Positions 41,566-49,900 of a stretch of DNA of 64,000 nucleotides are shown here, one piece after another. The notes under the pieces were generated by a model. It was not told the origin of the DNA. It saw nothing but the letters and a program-made list of their open reading frames with translations, and made no database searches. Numbering within the stretch: the first letter of the stretch is position 1; each line of letters starts with the position of its first letter. This DNA comes from Chitinophagaceae bacterium DXS (GTDB lineage Bacteria; Bacteroidota; Bacteroidia; Chitinophagales; Chitinophagaceae), in NCBI GenBank assembly GCA_030345135.1, contig CP128386.1, forward strand, positions 4,470,263 to 4,534,262, read 5' to 3'. The position numbers were made by a program, and so were the translations under genes.

Positions 41566-42084
41566 ATTTTGGAGAGTGCAAATGTAAAGGGAATTATGTA
41601 ATCTTTTTCAGATCGCAATCTTTGCGGGAAATTTTTTTCTTTAAAAAGTAAAAGTATTGATAATAAAGGAGTTAGTTCTATGGAGAGTTAGGCTAAAGCC
41701 AAGACATTAAGATGAATCCTGATCCGCCAGCTAAAGCCGACGGCAATGAATACGATTCAAGAGCGGAAGCAACACGACAATCATGTCCGTCATTTGTTCA
41801 ATTTTTCCGCTAGGGCATTTAAAAGATATAGAAAGAAATGACATCTATAAGATCAATCCCGTAAATCCCCTAATCCCCAAAATCCCGGTCCAGACATATC
41901 CTCCAAACCCGGTCCCGACAAACTCCTCCAAATCCGGGTGTGAAAAATCACAGTAACATTTTGTATTTCTCCCATTGTTTTCGCGTCTGCATCGTTACAT
42001 CTTTGTGGTGCTGTTACAGTTTTGGAGTTTGTTTCTCATGGATCATTAAATTTTTTTCATTGGGGGTTATATGCTGACACACCG

Positions 42085-42110
42085 ACGGCGGTTTTCTAAC
42101 TGCCGTTTTT
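42085..42110 (+). terminator. Terminator-like hairpin
   Basis: ACGGC (42085-42089) pairs with GCCGT (42102-42106) around a 12-base loop, then TTTT. No gene ends nearby on this strand, so its role is unclear. Confidence 0.35.
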
Positions 42111-42185
42111 CCTAAACCCAATTTTTTTAACCCAGACCAATAAAACTAAATGGTTCATTAAATATTCGTTTCAACCCTATCCCCT

Positions 42186-42528
42186 TTTTAGCTATCAGCT
42201 GTCAGCTATGAGCTATCAGCTCACTCAATTCCAGGCATCTTACTTTTTTCACAAGCACCTTAAGTTTTTCATTGGCATAAATTCTATGGCAGATTATGTG
42301 TTTATGCTTACAAAAGAAATAAATCCTCTTTGCATATAGCCGTTGCGTCGCCGCTTTTAGCTATCAGCTGTCAGCTATGAGCTATCAGCTCACTCAATTC
42401 CGGGCATCTTACTTTTCTTATAAACATATTCAGTTTTTTATTAGCACAAAAATTCTATTGCAGATTTATGTATTTACGTTAGCAAAAGAAATAAATCGCC
42501 CTTGCACATATCCGTTGCGCCGCTGCCT
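42186..42528. repeat. Tandem duplication, about 169 bp unit, two copies
   Basis: Copy 1 starts at about 42186 and copy 2 at about 42355. Both begin TTTTAGCTATCAGCTGTCAG and continue with the same order (ACTCAATTCC, CATCTTACTTTT, ATTCTAT, GCAGATT, AAAGAAATAAATC, CCGTTGCG). They differ at scattered bases, so the duplication is not recent. The start is a run of AGCTATCAGCT-like words also seen at about 45565-45620. Confidence 0.8.
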
Positions 42529-42550
42529 CGCCGCGTCCGCTGCGTGAAAC

Positions 42551-42583
42551 AAAAAAAACCTGGCAGCACTAACCACCAGGTTT
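42551..42583 (-). terminator. Rho-independent terminator of the cupin gene
   Basis: On the minus strand ACCTGG pairs with CCAGGT around a loop, then a T-run (AAAAAAAA on plus at 42551-42558). It is about 105 bases past the cupin stop. Confidence 0.85.
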
Positions 42584-42688
42584 ACAAAATTTCGTTTCTG
42601 AATATCAATCCTTCGCTTCAATCACATCGTACACCGTACCCGCCCGAACGTGCCGTCGGTACGGGCAGGCATCTAACATCGTACATCC

Positions 42689-43561
42689 TCATGCTTTATC
42701 CGCGGCATCAAAAATCCTTCTTCTCTTCCAGTCGTACCATTTCATCGGCATGGTCCTCTTCATCAAGGTATCTATGTTGCGCATTCCCACAAGATTCCAG
42801 GCGCCTTTCAGTTTTCCGCTTACGGAGCTGTTTAGCGCGCGTAAACTCATAGCGAAGCCACTGTCAAGATATTCCATATGATGCCAGTAGCCACCGGGCA
42901 TAAACAAGGTATCACCGTGTTCAAGGATCACTTCGAGTCCATTAGCAGATTGCACCGCAGGGTACTTCTCTACATCAACCTTGCTTTTCTGCGGATCGTA
43001 ATAATTGCTGAAATCAACCAGGCTCAACACTTCGAATGGTTTACGATAAAGTTTGTGCTGTTCTTCGTAAGGAAAAAGCAATACACGTTTCCGGCCAATG
43101 AATTGTGTGTGCATGATATGGCTCAGGTCAATATCAAAATGCATATGTGTTATGGAACCTTTTCCACCTACAAAAAGCATGGGTAATTTTTTTACAAAGC
43201 CCTTCATCAAATGTTCGGGCCAGGTAAAATCTTCCTTCAGTTGGGGGGCATGGCTGAAAATGTTGAACAGGAAAATTCGCCAGGCTGCCGGCCCCTTGCT
43301 GATCATATCAATATAATCTCCGAAAGAGGTATAGTCATCGGCCTTATTAACGGGCGTGTAGGCGTCGCTTTTTACGTTGTTATAAATACCTATCTGCTTG
43401 TCGCCCGCAACGGACTTCAGGTATTCCCATGTCCATTTATTATAAGCGGGCCACTGCTTTGCAAGGTCACGGATGACAACAGGCACCTGCTTATCAAAAT
43501 ACTTCACCTTAAACTCTTCAGGGCTAATGTCGGATACAACATCCACAGAACGTAACTGCAT
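42689..43561 (-). CDS. Cupin-8 / JmjC-type 2-oxoglutarate dioxygenase-like protein
   Basis: The start is ATG 43561 (290 residues), supported by a promoter at 43580-43611; a start at 43648 would run through it. The jelly-roll metal site is visible: HFD in THMHFDIDLSH (HxD pair) and the distal His in PGGYWHHM. It thus should bind Fe(II) and 2-oxoglutarate as in FIH/JmjC-type hydroxylases. Substrate is unknown; bacterial members often act on proteins or ribosomal targets. It is the first host gene after the tRNA. Confidence 0.85.
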   Translation of the reverse strand: MQLRSVDVVSDISPEEFKVKYFDKQVPVVIRDLAKQWPAYNKWTWEYLKSVAGDKQIGIYNNVKSDAYTPVNKADDYTSFGDYIDMISKGPAAWRIFLFNIFSHAPQLKEDFTWPEHLMKGFVKKLPMLFVGGKGSITHMHFDIDLSHIMHTQFIGRKRVLLFPYEEQHKLYRKPFEVLSLVDFSNYYDPQKSKVDVEKYPAVQSANGLEVILEHGDTLFMPGGYWHHMEYLDSGFAMSLRALNSSVSGKLKGAWNLVGMRNIDTLMKRTMPMKWYDWKRRRIFDAADKA

Positions 43562-43579
43562 GTTGGTATAGTTTATGTG

Positions 43580-43611
43580 CAAAAGTAATATGAACTTAAC
43601 GTTAACACCAA
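43580..43611 (-). promoter_or_regulatory. Promoter of the cupin gene
   Basis: On the minus strand the -7 element TACTTTTG lies at 43587-43580 and a TTG at 43611-43609, 21 bases apart. Transcription would start a few bases before the ATG at 43561. Confidence 0.65.
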
Positions 43612-43721
43612 GCGGATATTGGAAATTTAGCTGACGATTTACGCACAAAATTGCTTAAAATCACTCGCATTCTAATATTTCATTGCTTATTTTGTGCTTA
43701 TAATCATCAAATTAAAGGATT

Positions 43722-44336
43722 ATGCTATTACACATTCATCCCGACGATCCTCAACCCCGTCATATCAGAGCCGTTGCGGAGTGCCTTAGAGATGGAGGTG
43801 TAATTATTTATCCTACCGATACCATTTATGGTTTTGGCTGCGACATTCACCAGCATAAGGCCATTGAACGGATCTGCCGCATTAAAAAGATGGATGTTGC
43901 CAAGGCTCAACTAAGCTTCGTTTGTTACGATCTTAGCGACCTGAGCAAATACACCAAAAGCATTTCAACACCCTTGTACAGAATGCTGAAAAGTCATTTA
44001 CCCGGTGCTTATACTTTTATATTACCCGCAAGTAAGGAAGTTCCGAAAATATTACAAAGCAAAAAAAGTACGATCGGTTTACGTGTCCCCGACAATAATA
44101 TTGCCCGCGCTATTGTCCAAAACCTCGACGGGCCCATCCTTTCTACCTCTTTGCCCGGCGAAATGGTAGAAGAGTACACAGATCCCGATCTTATATATGA
44201 GAACTTTAAAGGACTAGTTGATATTGTAGTCAATGGCGGCATCGGCGGAATGGTTCCTTCTACCGTAATTGATTGTACAAAAGATGATTATGAAGTGATA
44301 AGGCTGGGTGCCGGTGCGTGGGAAGTGGAAGATTGA
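43722..44336 (+). CDS. YrdC/Sua5/YciO-family protein (threonylcarbamoyl-AMP synthase-like)
   Basis: The 204-residue protein has the family core: GGVIIYPTDTIYGFGCD (residues 25-41), KKMDVAKAQLSFVCYDLS, LPGAYTFILPAS, TIGLRVPDN and PILSTSLPGEM. Family members make threonylcarbamoyl-AMP for tRNA t6A modification. The usual KR-type and SAN motifs are changed (KAQL instead of KRP-type, STSLPG instead of TSAN-type). It therefore belongs to the YciO-like branch, whose exact reaction is less certain. Confidence 0.85.
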   Translation: MLLHIHPDDPQPRHIRAVAECLRDGGVIIYPTDTIYGFGCDIHQHKAIERICRIKKMDVAKAQLSFVCYDLSDLSKYTKSISTPLYRMLKSHLPGAYTFILPASKEVPKILQSKKSTIGLRVPDNNIARAIVQNLDGPILSTSLPGEMVEEYTDPDLIYENFKGLVDIVVNGGIGGMVPSTVIDCTKDDYEVIRLGAGAWEVED

Positions 44337-44744
44337 GCTTAAAGCCTAAAGCCCAAAGCTTAAAACTTGGTTTCGAGTCTCAATGAAGTAATTTTCCATA
44401 ATACTATTCTTTGTAGCCTTATTTTTTGGTTTTTTGTGGCAAAAGATCCGTTGTGTATCGCTTGTGTCGCCGTGCCTCCGTGGTTCCAAAACTTTGTGCT
44501 CCTTACTGCCTTCGTGTCTTTGTGGCAAAAGATTCGCTGTGTATCGCCCGTGCCGTACTGCCTCCGTGGTTCCAAAACTTTGTGCTTCTTACTGCCTTTG
44601 CGTCTTTGTGGTAAAAGATTCGCTGTGTATCGCCCGTGCCGTACTGCCTCCGTGGTTCCAAAACTTTGTGCTTCTTACTGCCTTTGCGCCTTTGTGGCAA
44701 AAGATTCGCTGTGTATCGCCCGTGCCGTACTGTCTCCGTGGTTC
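44337..44744. repeat. 86-bp tandem repeat array between convergent genes
   Basis: The unit starts GTGGCAAAAG at 44436, 44522, 44608 and 44694, exactly 86 bases apart, with the last copy partial. Each copy contains TGTGTATCG, CCTCCGTGGTTCC and AAAACTTTGTGC. Open frames run through it in several phases because 86 is not a multiple of 3; these are not genes. The first 100 bases hold only GCCTAAAGCCCAAAGC-like words. Confidence 0.9.
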
Positions 44745-45350
44745 CTATATCTCGTCGAATAGTTCCAGCGCAGTAGATAAAATATTAAAGCTTTTTCTAT
44801 GGTATTTGCACAGGCCGTGTGTATCTATCGCGTCGCGGTGCTCTTTGGTGCCATAGCCTTTATTGCTTTTCCAGTTGTAGTGAGGGAATTCATCATGCAG
44901 CTTTTGCATGTACTCGTCGCGGTAAGTTTTAGCAAGAACGCTCGCCGCGGCAATATTGGCGTACAATTCATCGCCTTTTACAATACAATGATGAGGTATA
45001 GTTTTATAAGGTGTAAATCTGTTGCCATCTATTACCAGCATTTCCGGAATCACCATTAATTGATCCAGCGCAAGGTGCATGGCTTTGAAAGAAGCTTTTA
45101 AAATGTTGATGGTATCAATTTCATCATTATCAACCATCGCTACCGCATAACAAATAGCTTTCTTTTCAATGTAGATTCTCAGTTTGTCGCGTTGAGCAAC
45201 AGTCAGCTGCTTGCTATCGTTCAATTCCGGATGACGGAACTTTTTAGGAAGAATTACTGCAGCCGCAAACACCGGACCTGCATAGCATCCTCTTCCTGCT
45301 TCATCACAGCCGGCTTCCACTAACTCTTTCTGGTAAAAAGGCGACAACAT
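44745..45350 (-). CDS. rnhB: Ribonuclease HII
   Basis: The 201-residue enzyme nicks RNA in RNA-DNA hybrids and removes single ribonucleotides from DNA. The active site is complete: Asp16-Glu17 in CDEAGRG, Asp108 in LVIDGN and Asp127 in VKGDELY. The family's SKQL (NDSKQLT) and AAASVLAKTYRD motifs are present. Length is normal. It faces the repeat array and is convergent with the YrdC gene. Confidence 0.96.
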   Translation of the reverse strand: MLSPFYQKELVEAGCDEAGRGCYAGPVFAAAVILPKKFRHPELNDSKQLTVAQRDKLRIYIEKKAICYAVAMVDNDEIDTINILKASFKAMHLALDQLMVIPEMLVIDGNRFTPYKTIPHHCIVKGDELYANIAAASVLAKTYRDEYMQKLHDEFPHYNWKSNKGYGTKEHRDAIDTHGLCKYHRKSFNILSTALELFDEI

Positions 45351-45564
45351 CTGCCTGCAAGATTAAGGATAAAAATGAGATGTAGAGGACGGAGTTAATA
45401 AATTATCCTTTTCGGTTAATAACCTCATTGATGAAGTCAAAATTTCCAGCCAGACCAGTCGGGCTGGAAAAATAAAAAATTCAAAAAATGGTGATCAACA
45501 TCTTGCATCGGATCCTCAGAATATACATTTAGGCACATTAATTAATTATCCGGAGACATATTTT

Positions 45565-45620
45565 GCTGAAAGCTGATTGCTGAAAGCTCATAGCTGATTG
45601 CTGAAAGCTGACCGCTGATC
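45565..45620. repeat. AGCTGA/TTGCTGAAAGC word repeats
   Basis: GCTGAAAGCTGATTGCTGAAAGC-type words recur 4-5 times. They overlap the -33 region of the ctaA promoter. Confidence 0.6.
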
Positions 45621-45630
45621 ACTACTTTTG
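45598..45630 (+). promoter_or_regulatory. ctaA promoter
   Basis: TTG at 45598-45600 and the -7 element TACTTTTG at 45623-45630 are 22 bases apart. The ATG at 45639 is so near that the transcript would have little or no leader. Confidence 0.65.
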
Positions 45631-45638
45631 CACCCATT

Positions 45639-46685
45639 ATGAATAAGTTACAGCAGCGCTCCAATCGCGCAGTAGCCTATTGGCTTTTAATAGGTGTGGG
45701 AATGATCATGGTGCAGGTTTTACTGGGCGGAATAACAAGGTTGACAGAATCCGGTCTTTCAATTACAGAGTGGAAACCCATCACCGGCGCATTGCCACCA
45801 TTGAATGATGCGCAATGGCAACTTGAGTTTGACAAGTATAAAAATACCTCTCAGTTTAAATATGTGCACTCAGGTTTCACTTTGTCTGATTTCAAATTTA
45901 TATTCTTCTGGGAGTGGTTTCACAGAGTTTGGGCAAGACTGCTGGGTGTAGTGTTCATCATAGGCTTTGGTTATTTCATCTGGAAGAAAAGCTTCAAAAG
46001 AGAAATGATTCTGCCGCTGGTGATCTTATTCTTTTTAGGAGCAGTTCAGGGTGCAATTGGTTGGGTAATGGTTGCAAGCGGACTTGTTCCCGAAAAATAT
46101 TTCGTTGGCCACGTGCAACTGGCAACGCACTTTATTGCGGCGCTTATTCTGCTGGTTTACACACTATGGTTCGCCTTCAAAATGCTGATCCCCGAGAATA
46201 AAATGATTGTAAATGGTGGATTAAAAACGCTTACACTTACTATCATTCTATTGTTGTTTGTACAACTAACCTATGGGGCATTTATGGCAGGATTGCATGC
46301 CGGGCCTGTCGCGCCAACATGGCCTACCATTAATGGCGAGTGGTTTCCGCATTATCTGTTCAACAAAGAAGGGCTTGAAAACTATACCGGGAACGCTTAC
46401 ATGGTGCAGTTTATTCACCGTGGACTTGCGTATCTGCTGACAATACTAATCATCATTTGGTTTGTAAAGGCATCAAGACAAACATCCTCGTCTCTGTTCA
46501 ACCAGATCAAGTGGCTGCCCTTGTTACTCGTACTTCTTCAGGTGGTGCTAGGCGTTCTTACAGTAGTTAACTCTCCCATATCCAATAAGTTAGTTATGTA
46601 CGGTGTACTTCACCAGGCCGTAGCAATGCTGCTGCTGGTAAGTTTGGTTTGGGTGTATTATGTGATTAAGGCGCCTAAAGCCTAA
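45639..46685 (+). CDS. ctaA: Heme A synthase (COX15/CtaA)
   Basis: The 348-residue membrane enzyme oxidises the C8 methyl of heme O to give heme A for cytochrome oxidase. About eight membrane helices are visible. Family motifs are GGITRLTESGLSITEWKPI near residue 29, FFWEWFHRVWARLLG (heme-ligand His), GHVQLATHF, FIHRGLAYLL and HQAVAML (further His ligands). The two halves show the family's internal repeat. It likely serves an aerobic respiratory chain. It stands alone in the window. Confidence 0.95.
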   Translation: MNKLQQRSNRAVAYWLLIGVGMIMVQVLLGGITRLTESGLSITEWKPITGALPPLNDAQWQLEFDKYKNTSQFKYVHSGFTLSDFKFIFFWEWFHRVWARLLGVVFIIGFGYFIWKKSFKREMILPLVILFFLGAVQGAIGWVMVASGLVPEKYFVGHVQLATHFIAALILLVYTLWFAFKMLIPENKMIVNGGLKTLTLTIILLLFVQLTYGAFMAGLHAGPVAPTWPTINGEWFPHYLFNKEGLENYTGNAYMVQFIHRGLAYLLTILIIIWFVKASRQTSSSLFNQIKWLPLLLVLLQVVLGVLTVVNSPISNKLVMYGVLHQAVAMLLLVSLVWVYYVIKAPKA

Positions 46686-46788
46686 AGCGCAAAGCCTAAA
46701 ACTGTTGTACGTTATAAGTTGTGCGTTTTACGTTTAAGCCATTGAGATTCTGTGTTAATTACCAAGTAAGAATTTAGTTAAGTTTTTA

Positions 46789-46796
46789 TAATTTTG
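46789..46796 (+). promoter_or_regulatory. Possible -7 element TAATTTTG before the giant adhesin
   Basis: The octamer matches TAnnTTTG and lies about 140 bases before the open frame. No good -33 was found. Confidence 0.4.
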
Positions 46797-46818
46797 TTTT
46801 TCCAAGGCGGCAAAAGTC

Positions 46819-46870
46819 AGCCTGTTTAGGGCGGTCTGTAATGACCGTCCTAATTAATTTCAGACAGGCT
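46819..46870. repeat. Long two-part hairpin before the giant adhesin
   Basis: AGCCTGT (46819-46825) pairs with ACAGGCT (46864-46870), and inside AGGGCGGTC (46828-46836) pairs with GACCGTCCT (46843-46851; one G-T). It could be an RNA structure, a mobile repeat or a recombination scar. Confidence 0.65.
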
Positions 46871-46935
46871 TGATTTAATGTGTTGTTTAGTCGTTGATTA
46901 ATATCTCTTGTTTTGAGAGATAATCCGGGTCATAC

Positions 46936-49900
46936 TTGTTTTTTGTTTTGAATAAGGTATACAGCAATGCGATGACACCTGTATGTGAAGGTTCAGACCA
47001 ACTTCTGACAGCAACAAGTACCACAGCCGGTGTAACCTATAACTGGTCAGGACCAACACCGCTGGTAGTAAATAATGATAAAGCTACAATCAAGGCGGCA
47101 ACAGTAGCATCAAATGGCAGCTATAGTGTATCAGCAACATTAAATACCTGTACCTCTAAATCTGCTACAGTAGATGTTGCGATCAATCCAATGCCAGTTG
47201 TGCCCACTATTGCAATGATCCCTGTATGTGAAGGTTCAGATCAACTACTAACCGCAACAAGTACCACAACGGGTGTAACTTATAATTGGTCAGGCCCTAA
47301 ACCGTTGGTAGTAAATAATAATAAGGCAACAATCACGGCGGCAACCGTAGCATCAAATGGCAGCTACAGTGTATCAGCAACCTTAAATACCTGTACCTCT
47401 AAATCTGCTACAGTAAATGTTGCGATCAATCCAATGCCTGTTGTACCCACTATTGCGATGACACCTGTGTGTGAAGGTTCCGATCAACTCCTGACAGCAA
47501 CAAGCACGACAACGGGCGTAACTTATAATTGGTCCGGCCCCAAGCCGCTGGTAGTAAATAATGACAAGGCTACTATCAAGGCAGTAACCGTAGCAGCAAA
47601 TGGTATCTATAGTGTATCTGCAACATTAAATACCTGTACCTCTCAATCTGCCACAGTAAATGTTCAGATCAAGCCAATGCCAATTGTACCCACTATTGCG
47701 ATGACGCCTGTGTGTGAAGGTTCCGATCAACTCCTGACAGCAACAAGCACGACAACGGGCGTAACTTATAATTGGTCCGGCCCCAAGCCGCTGGTAGTAA
47801 ATAATGACAAGGCTACTATCAAGACAGTAACCGTAGCCGCAAATGGTATCTATAGTGTATCTGCAACATTAAATACCTGTACCTCTCAATCTGCCACAGT
47901 AAATGTTCAGATCAAGCCAATGCCAGTTGTGCCCACTATTGTGATGATACCTGTGTGTGAAGGTTCAGATCAACTCCTGACAGCAACAAGCACAACAACG
48001 GGTGTAACTTATAATTGGTCAGGGCCGAAGCCGCTGGTAGTAAATAATGACAAGGCAACAATCACGGCCGCAACCGTAGCCGCAAATGGCATCTATAGTG
48101 TTTCTGCAACATTAAATACCTGTACCTCTCAATCTGCCACAGTAAATGTTCAGATCAAGCCAATGCCAATTGTACCCACTATTGCGATGATACCTGTGTG
48201 TGAAGGTTCCGATCAACTCCTCATAGCAACAAGCACGACAACGGGCGTAACTTATAATTGGTCGGGCCCCAAACCGCTGGTAGTAAATAATAATAAGGCA
48301 ACAATCACGGCTGCAACGGTAGCCGCAAATGGTATCTATAGTGTTTCTGCAACATTAAATACCTGTACCTCTCAACCTGCTACAGTAAATGTTCAGATCA
48401 AGCCGATGCCAGTTGTGCCCACTATTGCGATGACGCCTGTGTGTGAAGGTTCAGATCAGCTCCTGACAGCAACAAGTACAACAACGGGTGTAACTTATAA
48501 TTGGTCAGGGCCCAAGCCGCTGGTAGTAAATAATGATAAGGCAACAATCACGGAAGCAACCGTAGCTTCAAATGGTATCTATAGTGTATCAGCAACATTA
48601 AATACCTGTACCTCTCAATCTGTTACAGTAAATGTTCAGATCAAGCCAATGCCCGCGATGCCGACTATTGCGTGGTTGCCAGTGTGCGAAGGCTCAGATT
48701 TGGATATGACAGCAAGCACGAACATTCCGGGGGCAACATTCAGCTGGACCGGCGTAAATAATTTCACTGCAAGAGGAGCAACGGCAACCCTTCCACAAGC
48801 TACCCGTAAGGATAACGGAACTTATAATGTAACGGCTACTTTAAATGGATGCCCTTCTCTTGTCGCCAGTACTTCTGTGACGTTAAAAAATGTTCCTGCC
48901 AAGCCTACGGTTGATTGGATAGCAGTTTGTGAAGGGAACGACCTTAGCATGAAAGCAAGTACCGATTTGTCTGGAGTAAGCTTTGCCTGGACGGGAGTAA
49001 ACGGCTTTACTGCGGCAGGAGCTACAGCAACGTTGACAAAAGCAACGCGGAACAACAACGGTATTTATAGTGTAACGGCTACTTTAAATGGATGTCCTTC
49101 TCTTGCCGGCAGCACTTCCGTTACGCTGAAAAATGTTCCTGTAAAGCCCAGTATTACATGGGCATCCATATGTGAGGGAAAGGATCTGACATTGCTCGCG
49201 AAGACGGATCTCGCAGGCGTGGACTTTAGCTGGACCGGTGTGAACAGTTTTACTGCAAATGGCTCCACTGCAGTGGTACCCGCTGCTACAAGAAATAACA
49301 ATGGAGTTTACAGTGTTACTGCGTCGCTGAACGGTTGTCCTTCTGCCCCAGGATCAACAACTGTAACGGTCAGGAACACGCCTAAAGCGCCTTCTATAAG
49401 TGTGCCATCCATTTGCGAAGGAAGTGATCTTACTTTGTCTGCAACTACCGACTTAGCGAACAGCGTTTTCGATTGGACAAGTGCAGGCAATTTTTCAGCC
49501 AAAGGAGCATCTGTAACATTTGCAAAGGCCACTATCAAAAACAACGGTGATTACTCGGTTACTGCAACGCTTAATGGATGTCCGTCCAAACCTGCAACTG
49601 CTACAGTCGCTATAAGAGTAATGCCCCTTGTGCCAACTGTTGCATGGAACACTGGTTTGTGTGAAGGAACTGATCTAAAACTCTCTGCAGCTACCACTAC
49701 CGCGGGTACAATAGCTTATGCATGGAGCGGACCAGCCAGCTATTCATCGTCAACACAAAATCCGACAATTGCCAATGCCACCGTTAAAGCCAATGGCACC
49801 TATTCTGTAACTGCTACGTTAAACGGTTGTACATCGCAGCCTGCAACTACAAATGTGACAATTAAGGTGATGCCGGTTATTCCAACTGTTGCCTGGAACA

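Larger units (their letters stand above)
41566..42688. other. Gene-free host interval with repeats
   Basis: About 1.1 kb hold no supported gene. It contains a terminator-like hairpin at 42085-42110, a 169-bp duplication at 42186-42528, the terminator of the cupin gene at 42551-42583, and a G/C-rich hairpin near 42638-42670 (CGTACC with GGTACG). A CAGCTAAAGCCGACGGC motif at about 41729 looks like a short dispersed palindrome. Confidence 0.6.

Noticed and set aside
41572..42650. Small open frames in the host interval, such as the 33-codon frame at about 41712
   Set aside because: Composition follows a short GC palindrome (CGCCAGCTAAAGCC) and there is no ribosome site or family resemblance.
44367..44856. 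Several open frames with repeated LPPWFQNFVLLTAF-like words
   Set aside because: They come from the 86-bp tandem repeat, which is read in all frames; the repeat unit is not a codon multiple.
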